From Acidobacteriota bacterium (GTDB lineage: Bacteria; Acidobacteriota; Holophagae; Holophagales; Holophagaceae), in assembly GCA_016192145.1 (NCBI GenBank), contig JACPUT010000018.1, positions 248,001 through 312,000 on the forward strand: a stretch of 64,000 nucleotides of DNA. The letters are read 5' to 3'. Of the stretch, positions 33,000-41,432 are shown piece by piece (position 1 is the first letter of the stretch; every line of letters begins with the position of its first letter). A program made the position numbers and the translations under genes. The notes below the pieces were generated by a model that saw only the letters and a list, made by a program, of their open reading frames with translations, was not told the origin of the DNA and made no database searches.

Positions 33000-34298
33000 A
33001 TGATGAAGGGCCTTGCCGCGCGAATCCTCCTGCTCTGCTCGACCCTCGGGCTCTGGGCCCAGCAACCCTCCGAGGTGGTGATCAGCGCGACGAGTGGCGC
33101 CAAGGTCGTGGTGGGGATGGCGCCGGTGGCTTCCACCGGGCTCGAGGACACCCTCGTCGCCCAGGAATTCACGGCGGTTCTCCAGAAGGATCTGGATGAG
33201 AGCGGGGTCTTCGGAATGCTGCGGGAACGCACCCCGGCCACGGCGGATGCCAAGGCCTGGAGCGCCGCTGGCGCGGATTGGCTGCTGATCGCCAAGGCCA
33301 CGCGGGCGGGGGGCGGGGGCTTTTCCCTCGCCTTGCAGGTGCTCGATGCCCGCGCCGAAAAGGGCGTGTTCACCAAGAACTACAGCGCCCCCGCCGAGAC
33401 CTTCCGCACGCCGGGCCCCATGCTCCGGCGCACGGCGCACCTGGTGGCCGACGACCTCGTGAAGACCCTCACGGGCGAACGCGGGGTGGCTTCCACCCGA
33501 ATGGTCTTCATCCGGCAGGTGTCTCCGGGAGTCAAGGAGCTCTTCCAGGTGGATCGGGATGGGGCCAACCTCATCCAGCTGACCTCCTTCGGAAGTCTCA
33601 CCTTGGCCCCCACCGTGGCTTCGGATGGCCGCCTCGCGTTCGTGACCTACAAAGGGGGCACCCCTGAGATCTGGGGCCAACGGAAGGTCAACGGTCCCTT
33701 CGAGCGGCTCTACCCCAACTCGAAACAGGAGGGCCTCTGTTTCAGCCCCAGCTGGAGCCCGGATGGCAAGCGCCTCGCTTTCGTCCTGGGGGATCGTCGC
33801 GGGAATGCAGATGTGATGGTGCTCGACTTGGGCTCCGGCCGGGCCCGCCGCCTCACGGATGGGGCTGGCATCAACACCTCCCCTTGCTGGAATCCCAGCG
33901 GCACCCAGATCGCCTTCACGTCGGATCGGGAAGGCGGGCCCCAGATCTACTTGATGCAGGATGACGGTTCCAACCTCCGGCCCCTCACGAAGGAGGGCGC
34001 CTACAACGAGAGCCCCGCCTGGAGCCCGGGTGGCGGCAAGATCGCGTACGTCAGCCGCTTCGAAGGGAAATTCGACCTCTTCGTCTATAATCTGGGCGAG
34101 GGGAAGGCCTATCAGATCACCACGGGGGTCTCCACTTCGGAATCACCCTCCTGGAGCCCTGATGAGCGGCGCTTGATCTTCACCAGCAACCGTTTCGGCA
34201 GCATGCAGCTCTTCACCACGGATCTCTCCGGCAAGTCCATCCAGCGCCTCTCGGAGCTGGGCAATTGCCAGAGCCCCAAGTGGACCCGGTCACGTTAA
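33000..34298 (+). CDS. tolB: Tol-Pal system protein TolB
   Basis: A 432-aa periplasmic protein with a signal peptide (MMKGLAARILLLCSTLGLWA). The N-terminal TolB_N domain (about 25-150) includes LVAQEFTAVLQKDLDESGVF. A six-bladed beta-propeller of PD40 repeats follows (SPSWSPDGKRLAFVLGDRRG, TSPCWNPSGTQIAFTSDREG, ESPAWSPGGGKIAYVSRFEG, ESPSWSPDERRLIFTSNRFG). TolB binds Pal and helps keep the outer membrane attached during division. tolQ, tolR and tolA are not in this window; pal and cpoB follow directly. Confidence 0.95.
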   Translation: MMKGLAARILLLCSTLGLWAQQPSEVVISATSGAKVVVGMAPVASTGLEDTLVAQEFTAVLQKDLDESGVFGMLRERTPATADAKAWSAAGADWLLIAKATRAGGGGFSLALQVLDARAEKGVFTKNYSAPAETFRTPGPMLRRTAHLVADDLVKTLTGERGVASTRMVFIRQVSPGVKELFQVDRDGANLIQLTSFGSLTLAPTVASDGRLAFVTYKGGTPEIWGQRKVNGPFERLYPNSKQEGLCFSPSWSPDGKRLAFVLGDRRGNADVMVLDLGSGRARRLTDGAGINTSPCWNPSGTQIAFTSDREGGPQIYLMQDDGSNLRPLTKEGAYNESPAWSPGGGKIAYVSRFEGKFDLFVYNLGEGKAYQITTGVSTSESPSWSPDERRLIFTSNRFGSMQLFTTDLSGKSIQRLSELGNCQSPKWTRSR

Positions 34299-34332
34299 CC
34301 ATCCATTCCTGGCCCCAAGGCCGCTTTTTCCC

Positions 34333-34343
34333 TGATAACCTAG
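34333..34343 (+). promoter_or_regulatory. TGATAACCTAG promoter-like box before pal
   Basis: Identical to the string before tolB, and at nearly the same distance (19 bp) from the start codon. It suggests pal has its own promoter of the same class as tolB. Confidence 0.5.
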
Positions 34344-34362
34344 CCATTCGGAGGCTGAGATC

Positions 34363-34971
34363 ATGAAGACCACCAAGATCCTTTCCCTTGCCGCGGTTCT
34401 GACGCTGGGCGCCGGCCTGGCTTGCAAGAAGCCCGAGCCCGCTCCCAAGGTAGACACCGCCGCCGAGGATGCCGCCAAGAAGGCCGCCGCTGAGAAGGCC
34501 GCCGCCGAGGAAGCCGCCCGCCTCGCCGCCGAGAAGGCCGCCGCCGAGAAGGCCGCCGCGGAGAAGGCCGCCGCCGAGAAGGCCGCCGCCGAGAAGGCCG
34601 CCGCCGAGAAGGCCGCCGCGTTCAAGGCCGCCGCCGAGAAGGTGCTCGTCAACATCCACTACGATTTCGACAAGTCCGACATCAAGGCCGCGGATCGCGC
34701 CACCCTACAGGGCATCGCGGATTTCATGAAGGCCAACGCCAACGTGAAGATCTCCATCGAAGGCCACTGCGACGAGCGCGGCACCAACGAGTACAACCTC
34801 GCGCTGGGCAACCGCCGTGCCGCCGCGGCCCTGGCCTACCTGAAGACCCTGGGGGTGGACGAGGCCCGCTTCGAGACCATCTCCTACGGCAAGGAAAAGC
34901 CCCTCTGCACCGAGGGCAACGAGAAGTGCTGGAGCGAGAATCGCCGGGCCGAGTTCAAGCTCAAGGGCTGA
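34363..34971 (+). CDS. pal: peptidoglycan-associated lipoprotein Pal
   Basis: A 202-aa outer-membrane lipoprotein. The leader ends in a lipobox (LTLGAGLACKK, Cys near residue 22). An Ala/Lys/Glu-rich linker with six near-identical EKAAA units follows (about residues 40-90). The OmpA-like domain covers the last 110 residues: HYDFDKSDIKAADRATLQGI, ISIEGHCDERGTNEYNLALG and RRAEFKL, with the Asp and Arg residues that bind diaminopimelate in peptidoglycan. SD GGAGG precedes the ATG by 9-10 bp. A strong terminator follows. Confidence 0.96.
   Translation: MKTTKILSLAAVLTLGAGLACKKPEPAPKVDTAAEDAAKKAAAEKAAAEEAARLAAEKAAAEKAAAEKAAAEKAAAEKAAAEKAAAFKAAAEKVLVNIHYDFDKSDIKAADRATLQGIADFMKANANVKISIEGHCDERGTNEYNLALGNRRAAAALAYLKTLGVDEARFETISYGKEKPLCTEGNEKCWSENRRAEFKLKG
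34531..34620 (+). repeat. six tandem copies of a 15-bp unit in pal
   Basis: The unit GAGAAGGCCGCCGCC (one G variant at the end) occurs six times in a row, coding the EKAAA linker repeats of Pal. Such a perfect in-frame array is prone to slipped-strand copy-number change in steps of five residues. Confidence 0.9.
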
Positions 34972-34985
34972 TTCGATTCTCCATG

Positions 34986-35019
34986 AATGAAAACGGGGGC
35001 GTCCGCCCCCGTTTTCATT
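34986..35019 (+). terminator. rho-independent terminator after pal
   Basis: A 15-bp stem (AATGAAAACGGGGGC with its complement) around a GTCC loop, with a T-rich 3' side. It lies 15 bp after the pal stop. Being symmetrical with A/T ends it could stop transcription on both strands. Confidence 0.85.
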
Positions 35020-35064
35020 TGTGGAGCGAGGTTCGTTAGGATTGAAGGAATCTCCGAGGTCCCC

Positions 35065-35787
35065 ATGCGCTTGATTCGTACCCTTGCCGTTCCCGCGACC
35101 GCGGCTTTGCTGGCCATCGGATGCTCTTCCCAGGACCAGCTCAAGAAGGTGGAGCAGGAGGTCGGCGATCTTAAAGTGGAGATCTTCCGCCTCAGGCAGC
35201 AGGCGGAAGAAACCGCCAAGAAGGCCGAGGCCGAACAAAAGGCGGCGGCCGAGGCCCGGGCCCAGGATCGCCGCTTCCAGGCGGACTCCCAGGAGAGCCT
35301 GCGCCAGGTGCAGGAAACGGTGCGGGTGATGAACAACCGCCTGAACAGCCCGGGCCGTGCCAATGCAGGCGTGCCCGCGGCCGGCGCCCCGGTGGCCGTG
35401 GCGCCGGCCTCGGATGAGGATAAGGCCTTCCAGTCGGCCACGCTCGACTACAACAAGGGGAGCTACGGCCTCGCCGCGGAAGGGTTCCAGCTCTTCCTGA
35501 AGAACTCGCCCACCTCGGCCCGTCGCCCCGAAGCCATCTACTTCCTCGGGCTCTCCCACTACAACCAGCGGGCCTACGACAAGGGGCAGGCGGCCTTCGA
35601 GCAGGTGCTCCGGGAGCACGCGGGCTCCGCGCAGTTCCTCCCGGCCAAGCTCAAGCGCGCCCAGTGCCTTTTGAAGCAGGGGCTGAAGCCCGCGGCGGCC
35701 AAGGCCTTCAAGGAGCTGGTGGAGGGGTTCCAAGGCACGCCGGAGGCCCGCACGGCCCAGCAGGAACTGGCCGACCTCGGCCTATAG
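35065..35787 (+). CDS. cpoB: Tol-Pal associated TPR protein CpoB (YbgF)
   Basis: A 240-aa protein with a lipoprotein-type leader (LLAIGCSSQDQ). An N-terminal coiled coil (about residues 25-90; KKVEQEVGDLKVEIFRLRQQ, EETAKKAEAEQKAAAEARAQ) drives trimerisation in the family. C-terminal TPR repeats are DYNKGSYGLAAEGFQLFLKN, YFLGLSHYNQRAYDKGQAAF and RAQCLLKQGLKPAAAKAF. CpoB links PBP1b activity to the Tol system. E. coli CpoB is soluble, so the lipobox is a difference. The ATG at 35065 follows CGAGG. The last 6 bp overlap the convergent mutY. Confidence 0.9.
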   Translation: MRLIRTLAVPATAALLAIGCSSQDQLKKVEQEVGDLKVEIFRLRQQAEETAKKAEAEQKAAAEARAQDRRFQADSQESLRQVQETVRVMNNRLNSPGRANAGVPAAGAPVAVAPASDEDKAFQSATLDYNKGSYGLAAEGFQLFLKNSPTSARRPEAIYFLGLSHYNQRAYDKGQAAFEQVLREHAGSAQFLPAKLKRAQCLLKQGLKPAAAKAFKELVEGFQGTPEARTAQQELADLGL

Positions 35788-36852
35788 CAGACCCGGAGGC
35801 AGGCTGAGGGGCCGTTCACCCGGCCCCTTGAGGAGCTCCCGCAGGCGGGCATCCCGCTTGCCCATGGGCAGCTGCTGCAGGCGGGCTGCGGGGATCCAGA
35901 CCTGATCGCCCGCAGGGGCGGGGCGCTCCATCGGTTGGAGGTGCAGGGGGCTCACGCGTTCCCTCCGGTGGGTATAGACCTGGGTCCATCCAGGAAAGGC
36001 GCGGGCTTCCATGCCGAAGGGCAGGGTGCCCTCGGCGGCGCCCTCCGTCAGGGGTTGGATTGGCCAACGCCAGAGGCCCGCCAGCAGGCCCTTGCCGCCG
36101 GGAGGATGGACGAGGAACTCGCCACGATGTTCGATGGCCAGCAGCCAGAACTCGGATTCCTTGGGAGCGGTTCGTTTGGCGGGAGGTGGGATTTCGGATT
36201 GGAGGCCGGCGGCTTTGGCTTGGCAGCCTTGCTCCAGGGGGCAAGAGCCACAGCGCGGCTGGGGGGAGCAGATGGTGGCACCCAGTTCCATCACCGCTTG
36301 AGTGATGCGGGAGGGGCCGTGAGCGGCCAAGGCGGGTGAAAGCCAGGCCCTCAGCCCCGGGGCATGGAGCTTGGGGTCGCCCTCAATGCGGAGGAGGCGG
36401 GCGAGCACGCGGAAGGCGTTCCCATCCAAGGCCGCCACGGGCCACTGGAAGGCGATGGAACCCACCGCGGCGGCGGTGTAGGGTCCGAGGCCCGGAAGGG
36501 CCAGGAGGCCTTCCAGATCCCCGGGCCAGCCCCGCTCATGCACTGCCTGGGCAGCGGACCGCAGGAGGCGCGCGCGGCGGTAATAGCCCAGGCCTTCCCA
36601 GGCCTTGTGGATGTCGTCACCCTCAGCCTCGGACAGGGCGTGGGCATCCGGAAAGCGCCGCATCCACCGCTCGAAGTACGGGATCACCGTGGCCACCTGC
36701 GTCTGCTGCAGCATGGCTTCGCTCACGAGCACGGTGTAGGGATCCGGATGCGGGGCATCCAGATCTTCCGCGCGCCAGGGCAGGCCGCGCCGGTTCGTGT
36801 CGAACCAGGGCGCGAGCGGCGCCAGCAGTGCTTGGGAATCGGGACGCGACAT
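35782..36852 (-). CDS. mutY: adenine DNA glycosylase MutY
   Basis: A 356-aa enzyme that removes A mispaired with 8-oxo-G. The N-terminal glycosylase has GLPWRAEDLDAPHPDPYTVL, SEAMLQQTQVATVIPYFERW (catalytic Glu), the HhH loop LPGLGPYTAAAVGSIAF, LDGNAFRVLARLLRIEGDP (catalytic Asp region) and the 4Fe-4S ligands CSPQPRCGSCPLEQGC (Cx6Cx2Cx5C). The C-terminal Nudix-like domain (EFWLLAIEHRGEFLVHPPGG) recognises 8-oxo-G. Together with mutT upstream it covers much of the 8-oxo-G defence. Confidence 0.95.
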   Translation of the reverse strand: MSRPDSQALLAPLAPWFDTNRRGLPWRAEDLDAPHPDPYTVLVSEAMLQQTQVATVIPYFERWMRRFPDAHALSEAEGDDIHKAWEGLGYYRRARLLRSAAQAVHERGWPGDLEGLLALPGLGPYTAAAVGSIAFQWPVAALDGNAFRVLARLLRIEGDPKLHAPGLRAWLSPALAAHGPSRITQAVMELGATICSPQPRCGSCPLEQGCQAKAAGLQSEIPPPAKRTAPKESEFWLLAIEHRGEFLVHPPGGKGLLAGLWRWPIQPLTEGAAEGTLPFGMEARAFPGWTQVYTHRRERVSPLHLQPMERPAPAGDQVWIPAARLQQLPMGKRDARLRELLKGPGERPLSLPPGLL

Positions 36853-36866
36853 CTACCTAGTACAAC

Positions 36867-36892
36867 AAAAAAGAGCGCCTTGCGGCGCTCTT
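36867..36892 (-). terminator. rho-independent terminator after tRNA-Leu
   Basis: On the minus strand the stem GAGCGCC / GGCGCTC with a GCAA tetraloop is followed by six T. It lies just downstream of tRNA-Leu and upstream of mutY, so it ends the secG-tRNA transcript. Confidence 0.9.
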
Positions 36893-36899
36893 CAGTATT

Positions 36900-36985
36900 T
36901 GGTGCCCGCGAGCAGACTCGAACTGCTACGACTTGTGGTCACCACCCCCTCAAGATGGCGTGTCTACCAATTTCACCACGCGGGC
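36900..36985 (-). tRNA. tRNA-Leu (anticodon GAG)
   Basis: An 86-base class II tRNA with encoded CCA. The acceptor stem GCCCGCG pairs with CGCGGGC. The D-loop has AATTGGTAGAC. The anticodon stem-loop CCATC-TTGAGGG-GGTGG gives anticodon GAG, reading CUC/CUU. A long variable arm follows (TGACCACAAGTCG region), and the T arm contains GTTCGAGTC. It lies directly downstream of secG, an arrangement common in many bacteria. Confidence 0.96.
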
Positions 36986-37004
36986 AACGCGGAAGAATCA
37001 TTGT

Positions 37005-37023
37005 GCCGTGCTTGCGGCACGGC
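37005..37023 (-). other. hairpin between secG and tRNA-Leu
   Basis: GCCGTGC (37005-37011) pairs with GCACGGC (37017-37023) around five bases. No T-run follows, so it is probably not a terminator. It may mark a processing site that frees the tRNA from the secG transcript. Confidence 0.5.
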
Positions 37024-37031
37024 GTCAACGC

Positions 37032-37319
37032 TCACTTTTGCGTGACAGGGGCCGTGGGGCTGATGAACTTGTCCACGACGGAGCGATCACCGCGCACGAT
37101 CATCACTTCGATGAGGATGCAGGCGAAGAGGAACAGGCCCGCCAGCCAGTAGGTGGCTTTGGCGAGGAAAGGCGTGGCGCCCTGGGCGCCGAATGCGCTG
37201 TTCGCGCCGCCGCCGCCGAAGGAGGCGCCGAGGCCGCCGCCCTTGCTTCCGGGCTGGAGCAGGATGGCGCCGATGAGCAGGATGCTCACGATCACGAAGA
37301 GGGTATAGAGCAGGGTCAT
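37032..37319 (-). CDS. secG: preprotein translocase subunit SecG
   Basis: A 95-aa accessory subunit of the SecYEG channel. It has the usual two helices, YTLFVIVSILLIGAILLQPG and TYWLAGLFLFACILIEVMIV, with the conserved loop QPGSKGGGLGASFGGGGAN between them. It precedes tRNA-Leu on the same strand. In many genomes tpiA comes directly before secG; here tpiA lies 2 kb upstream with two genes inserted. Confidence 0.95.
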   Translation of the reverse strand: MTLLYTLFVIVSILLIGAILLQPGSKGGGLGASFGGGGANSAFGAQGATPFLAKATYWLAGLFLFACILIEVMIVRGDRSVVDKFISPTAPVTQK

Positions 37320-37354
37320 GAGGGCTCCGAACGGACTAGCTTATATCGGATGGC

Positions 37355-38398
37355 CTAGAACGCCAATCCAACGCCCACCGGTCGCCCCGAGATGACCCGG
37401 TGGATCGCCCGGCACTGTTCCACCATCTGGAAGAAATCCGAGGGCAGCAGCGCCTGGGGGCCATCGCTCAGGGCTTTTTCCGGATGGCAGTGGGTCTCCA
37501 CCAGCAGCCCGTCGGCACCGGCAGCGACCCCGGCCCGGGCGCAAGGGATCACGAGATCCCGGCGACCCGTGGCGTGGCTGGGATCCACCACCACGGGCAG
37601 GTGGGTGAGGGCCTTGGCCGCGGGCACCACGGAGACATCCAGGGTATTGCGGGCGTGATCGGACCAAGTGCGGATGCCCCGCTCGCAGAGGATCACGCTG
37701 CGATTTCCCTCGGAGAGCACGTACTCCGCTGCATAAAGCCACTCCTCCAGCGTCGCGGCGGGGCCTCGTTTGAGGAGGACGGGCTTGCCGCAGCGGCCCG
37801 CGAGCTTCAGGAGGGCGAAGTTCTGCATATTGCGGGCCCCGATCTGGACGAGATCGGCGGTCTCGGCCACGGCGTCGAAGGTCTCCGCCTCGGTGGCCTC
37901 GGTGACGATGCCCAGATCGAACTCGCGACGGGCTTCCTCCAGCAATCGCAGGCCATCCCTACCCAGCCCCTGGAAGCTGTAGGGGCTCGTGCGGGGCTTG
38001 AAGGCCCCGGCCCGGAGCAGTTTCAAGCCTGCCTCGGCCACATACCTAGCCGTGGCGAAAAGCTGCTCGCGGGTCTCCACACCGCAAGGGCCCGCCACCA
38101 TGGCCAGTTCGCCGCCGCCAAACCGCACGCCCCGCACCTCCACGATGGTGGGCGTGAGGCTGCCTTCGGCACTGGCCAATTTGAAGGGGCTGGTGATGGG
38201 AACGACCCTCCGGACCCCGGGGAGGCCTTCCAGGCGATCGGGTTTGAGGGCCTTGGAGGCGTGCGGCGCCAGGATGCTGGTGGCCTCCGCGGATTCCTGG
38301 ATCTGGGGCCGTACACCCGCAGCTTCCAGCAGTGCCACCACTTCCGCGATCAGGTCAGGCCCGGCCGCGGGTTCCATGAGAATCAGCATCAGCGACAC
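37355..38398 (-). CDS. aroF: 3-deoxy-7-phosphoheptulonate synthase (DAHP synthase, type I-beta)
   Basis: A 347-aa enzyme that condenses phosphoenolpyruvate and erythrose-4-phosphate, the first step of aromatic amino-acid synthesis. The N-terminal ferredoxin-like regulatory domain spans about residues 1-75. The TIM barrel shows MVAGPCGVETREQLF (metal-binding Cys), LLRAGAFKPRTSPYSFQGLG, VTEATEAETFDAVAETADLV, IGARNMQNFALLKLAG, PVLLKRGPAATLEEW, VILCERGIRT and LPVVVDPSHATGRRDLV. The N-terminal domain is typical of Thermotoga-type enzymes with feedback control by Tyr or Phe. Confidence 0.95.
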   Translation of the reverse strand: MSLMLILMEPAAGPDLIAEVVALLEAAGVRPQIQESAEATSILAPHASKALKPDRLEGLPGVRRVVPITSPFKLASAEGSLTPTIVEVRGVRFGGGELAMVAGPCGVETREQLFATARYVAEAGLKLLRAGAFKPRTSPYSFQGLGRDGLRLLEEARREFDLGIVTEATEAETFDAVAETADLVQIGARNMQNFALLKLAGRCGKPVLLKRGPAATLEEWLYAAEYVLSEGNRSVILCERGIRTWSDHARNTLDVSVVPAAKALTHLPVVVDPSHATGRRDLVIPCARAGVAAGADGLLVETHCHPEKALSDGPQALLPSDFFQMVEQCRAIHRVISGRPVGVGLAF

Positions 38399-38487
38399 TC
38401 CCTGAATTTATTCTAGGCGCCAGGAACCGGGTGAGGGATCTGGACACGGAAATTGCATGGACCGATGCTGATTCCACGGAGTTTCCC

Positions 38488-39288
38488 ATGCGACCTGCCC
38501 TGATCCTGGTCCTTCCCGCCCTCGTTGCCAGCATGGCCTGCCGGCGCCCGGAGGTGGACGCCTTCCGGCAGTCCCCCCACCCGGTCGTCGTGAAGTTCAA
38601 CGTGCCCGAGGAAGTGCCCGATCGGGAGGCCGTGGCCAAGGAGTACGCGGCCGTGCTTCGCCAGCGCCTGGCTACCCGTCTCGTGGTGGTGCCCGAAGGA
38701 GTAGAACCTCCCAATGATGCCGCGCAGCTTACCGTCGTCATTGCCTCCATGCAGCCAGGCTCCTCCGAGCCGACGCCCGGGCAGGTGGGGGTTGCCACGG
38801 GAATCACGGTCGGCGTCATCAGCGGGGCCATGGGCAGCCGGCATCCGGTCTGGAATGGATTCTGGTGGGGCATGTTCGCAGGCCACCACGCGGCCCATGC
38901 CAAGCGCTACGAGGATCGTCTGGGCTTCCGCCCCATTCGCATGGAAGCCAGGGTATTCCTGACGCAGCCCGGACTGAGGTCCCCCGTGGTGGAGATAGAC
39001 CTGGATTCACGGGAAATCGTGGAGGCCATGGATCCCATCCGGCGTTCCGATGAGGATGATCCGGCCGTCATCCGCGAAGCCGAAGCCCGAGGGCTCGCCC
39101 GGGTCGTGATCCGGGCCCTCGACGATCAGCTGGAGCTGAAGCCTCGCGAAGCCCGCTGGTTCGGAGACGCCCGCCCGAACGATCGAGACGAGGAGCGGCC
39201 GGCCGCGAAGCCTGAACCCAAGCCCGAACCTGAGCCCAAAGCGGAAGGTGAGCGGAAGCCCGAGACCGAGGAGCCCAAGTTCCTCTGA
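38488..39288 (+). CDS. lipoprotein of unknown function with Pro/Glu/Lys-rich tail
   Basis: A 266-aa protein. The ATG at 38488 has CGGAG 6 bp upstream and opens a lipoprotein leader (LPALVASMACRRP). A glycine-rich hydrophobic stretch (VGVATGITVGVISGAMGS) resembles a glycine-zipper. The last 40 residues are KPEPKPEPEPKAEGE-like, suited to spanning the periplasm. Residues in between (PVVVKFNVPEEVPDREAVAK) recall DUF4410-like lipoproteins, but the match is weak. It is convergent with tpiA, the two stop codons touching. Confidence 0.72.
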   Translation: MRPALILVLPALVASMACRRPEVDAFRQSPHPVVVKFNVPEEVPDREAVAKEYAAVLRQRLATRLVVVPEGVEPPNDAAQLTVVIASMQPGSSEPTPGQVGVATGITVGVISGAMGSRHPVWNGFWWGMFAGHHAAHAKRYEDRLGFRPIRMEARVFLTQPGLRSPVVEIDLDSREIVEAMDPIRRSDEDDPAVIREAEARGLARVVIRALDDQLELKPREARWFGDARPNDRDEERPAAKPEPKPEPEPKAEGERKPETEEPKFL

Positions 39289-40026
39289 TCAGCCCTGAGC
39301 GGTCTGGACGAGGGAGAGGAACTTCCCCGGGTCCAGGCTGGCGCCGCCCACCAACCCACCGGCCACCTCGGGGATCGCGAGGATCTCGTCGAAGGTTTCG
39401 GGCGTGACGCTACCGCCGTAGAGGATGGGGGTCATCTCCCCGGCCTCACCCATGAGCACCCGGAGCTCCTCCCGGATGAACTGGTGGGCTTCCCGGATCT
39501 GATTCGCGTCGGCCCGGCGCCCGGTGCCGATGGCCCACACGGGCTCATAGGCGATCCAGAGGGGACCCGCGCCGGCTTCTGCGAGAATGCCCAGCTGGCG
39601 CTTCAGCACGGCGAAGGTTTGTTCCGTATCCCGTTCGTGAAGGGTCTCTCCCACGCAGAGGAGGGGGAGAAGCCCGTGGCTCCGAGCAGCGGCGAGCTTC
39701 CTGGTCAGGGCTTCGTCGGTTTCACCGAAGAGGGTGCGGCGCTCGCTGTGGCCGAGGATGACGCCGGTGCAGCCCGCATCGCGCAGCATGGCCATGCTCA
39801 CCTCGCCGGTGTAGGCGCCCTTCTCCTCGAAGTGGGCGTTCTGGGCGAAGACCCGCACGCCCTTGCTGCGCACTTCCTGCGAGGTGCGGGCGAGCCATGG
39901 GAAGGGGGGGGCGATGGCGGTCTGCACGCCCTCCGCGGGCGTGTAGCCCCCCATGAAGGCCTCGCAGAAGGACGCGGCCTCCTGCCAGAGCATGTTCATT
40001 TTCCAGTTGGCGACGACGCAGCGCAT
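39289..40026 (-). CDS. tpiA: triose-phosphate isomerase
   Basis: A 245-aa glycolytic TIM barrel interconverting DHAP and GAP. Active-site residues are visible: VANWKMNM (Lys), ILGHSERRTLFGE (His), IAYEPVWAIGTGRRA (Glu), and the phosphate-binding LYGGSVTPE with GLVGGASLDP. Length is normal. A short AraC-type regulator gene ends 10 bp upstream on the same strand. pgk lies nearby at 41433 on the same strand. Confidence 0.97.
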   Translation of the reverse strand: MRCVVANWKMNMLWQEAASFCEAFMGGYTPAEGVQTAIAPPFPWLARTSQEVRSKGVRVFAQNAHFEEKGAYTGEVSMAMLRDAGCTGVILGHSERRTLFGETDEALTRKLAAARSHGLLPLLCVGETLHERDTEQTFAVLKRQLGILAEAGAGPLWIAYEPVWAIGTGRRADANQIREAHQFIREELRVLMGEAGEMTPILYGGSVTPETFDEILAIPEVAGGLVGGASLDPGKFLSLVQTAQG

Positions 40027-40035
40027 TCCAGCAGG

Positions 40036-40842
40036 CTAGCAGCTGTCGCCTTCCCGGGCGTAGGCGGCGGGCGGGCGGCCCAGCAGGGCCTTGAAATCGT
40101 GGATGAAGTGGGCCTGGTCGTAGTAGCCGAGGCCCAGGGCGAGCGCCGCCAGATCCTGGGTCTCGCCCGCATCGAGGCGGACCAGGGCCTCGTGGAGCCG
40201 GTAGCGCTTGATCACCCACTTGGGGCTCACGCCCACGTACTCGCTGAACAAACGCTGGAGGGCCCGGAGCCCGAGCCCTGCGGCCTTCGCCAGGGCCTCC
40301 ACCCGCTGGAGCCCGGGCTCCACGAGGATTTTCCTCACGAGCTCCCGGGCCAGGTGGGCCTGGGGATCGGGCATTGGCAATCGTTTGAGGAGGAATGCCT
40401 CCGCGCAGGCGACGCACGCGGCCTCGTCATCGCCCAGGCCGAGCACTTCGGCTTCCAGGGCGGCTCCTTCGGACCCGAAGGCTTCCTCCAGCGGCAGCAC
40501 CCGGTCAGCCAGCTCGGAGATGGGGCCGCGCCAGAACGGGCGGAATCCGCCGGGGTGGAACTTGACCCCCAGGGCGCGGCCGCGGCCCTCCAAGGTGCGG
40601 ACGAAGCGGCGGGTGGTGGGGCCGGCCAGGCCCGAGCGCCCCGCCTCGATCACCAGGTGCACCGTGGGATGGGGAAGGGTCTCCCGCGTCACTGGGGATG
40701 CGAGATTCCAGGCCACGGGCCAGAAGTGCTGGACGGAACCGGCCAGCCGGGGATCCGGCAGGTAGCGCCCCACCGGGGATCCGCGCCGGATGGCCTCCGC
40801 ATGGAGAACCCCTCGGGGCGTCCATTCGATGGGTTGGGCCAT
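40036..40842 (-). CDS. AraC-family transcriptional regulator
   Basis: A 268-aa regulator. The N-terminal half (PDPRLAGSVQHFWPVAWNLA, GVKFHPGGFRPFWRGPISEL) matches the DUF6597-type sensor domain. The C-terminal AraC domain has two helix-turn-helix units: VEALAKAAGLGLRALQRLFS and DLAALALGLGYYDQAHFIHD with FKALLGRPPAAYAR. The ligand is unknown. Divergent from the DUF3224 gene, which it may control; tpiA lies 10 bp downstream. Confidence 0.9.
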   Translation of the reverse strand: MAQPIEWTPRGVLHAEAIRRGSPVGRYLPDPRLAGSVQHFWPVAWNLASPVTRETLPHPTVHLVIEAGRSGLAGPTTRRFVRTLEGRGRALGVKFHPGGFRPFWRGPISELADRVLPLEEAFGSEGAALEAEVLGLGDDEAACVACAEAFLLKRLPMPDPQAHLARELVRKILVEPGLQRVEALAKAAGLGLRALQRLFSEYVGVSPKWVIKRYRLHEALVRLDAGETQDLAALALGLGYYDQAHFIHDFKALLGRPPAAYAREGDSC

Positions 40843-40925
40843 GCCGAGTGCCTCCGGTTTCGTCGCGTTTCTACAATACGGGCAACTCGGGGTCGACCAT
40901 CCTGGGGATCCGTTCAGGAGTTTCC

Positions 40926-41432
40926 ATGATCCCCATCCTCCTCACCCTGGCCGTGGCACAGGCCCCGCACACGGCCAACCCCTCATCTCCCCTGCTTTCG
41001 AAGGAGACCACCCTGACCGCTCGCGCCACCGGGACCTTCGACGTGAAGGTGAAGCCCCTCACTGCGGACAACGCCGACTGGGGGGCCTTCGGCCGCCTCT
41101 CCATCGACAAGACCTTCCACGGGCAGCTGGAGGGTACGAGCCGCGGCCAGATGCTGGCGGAAGGGGATGGCAGAGGCGAATCCGGCGGCTACGTGGCCCT
41201 GGAGCGGGTGACGGGCACCCTCGGAGGCCGCAGGGGCACCTTCGTGCTGATGCACACGGGCACCCTGGTGGCCCGCCATCCGGAGATGGTGATTACCGTG
41301 GTTCCCGGCTCCGGAACGGGCGAGCTGAGCGGCCTCGCCGGACGATTCCAGATCCTCATCGAGGGTGGAAAGCACGGCTACGCATTTGAATATTCCCTTC
41401 CTGCGGGGCGGGACGCAGAGAAGGGCGACTGA
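40926..41432 (+). CDS. DUF3224 family protein, probably exported
   Basis: A 168-aa protein with a short hydrophobic leader ([17 protein letters not shown]). The DUF3224 body has [73 protein letters not shown] and [20 protein letters not shown], an allene-oxide-cyclase-like beta barrel. No function is established. The ATG at 40926 follows AGGAG at 5 bp. Its stop abuts the stop of convergent pgk. Confidence 0.88.
   Translation: MIPILLTLAVAQAPHTANPSSPLLSKETTLTARATGTFDVKVKPLTADNADWGAFGRLSIDKTFHGQLEGTSRGQMLAEGDGRGESGGYVALERVTGTLGGRRGTFVLMHTGTLVARHPEMVITVVPGSGTGELSGLAGRFQILIEGGKHGYAFEYSLPAGRDAEKGD

Noticed and set aside
34531-34620. CRISPR-like array
   Set aside because: The units are contiguous 15-mers without spacers and code the Pal linker.
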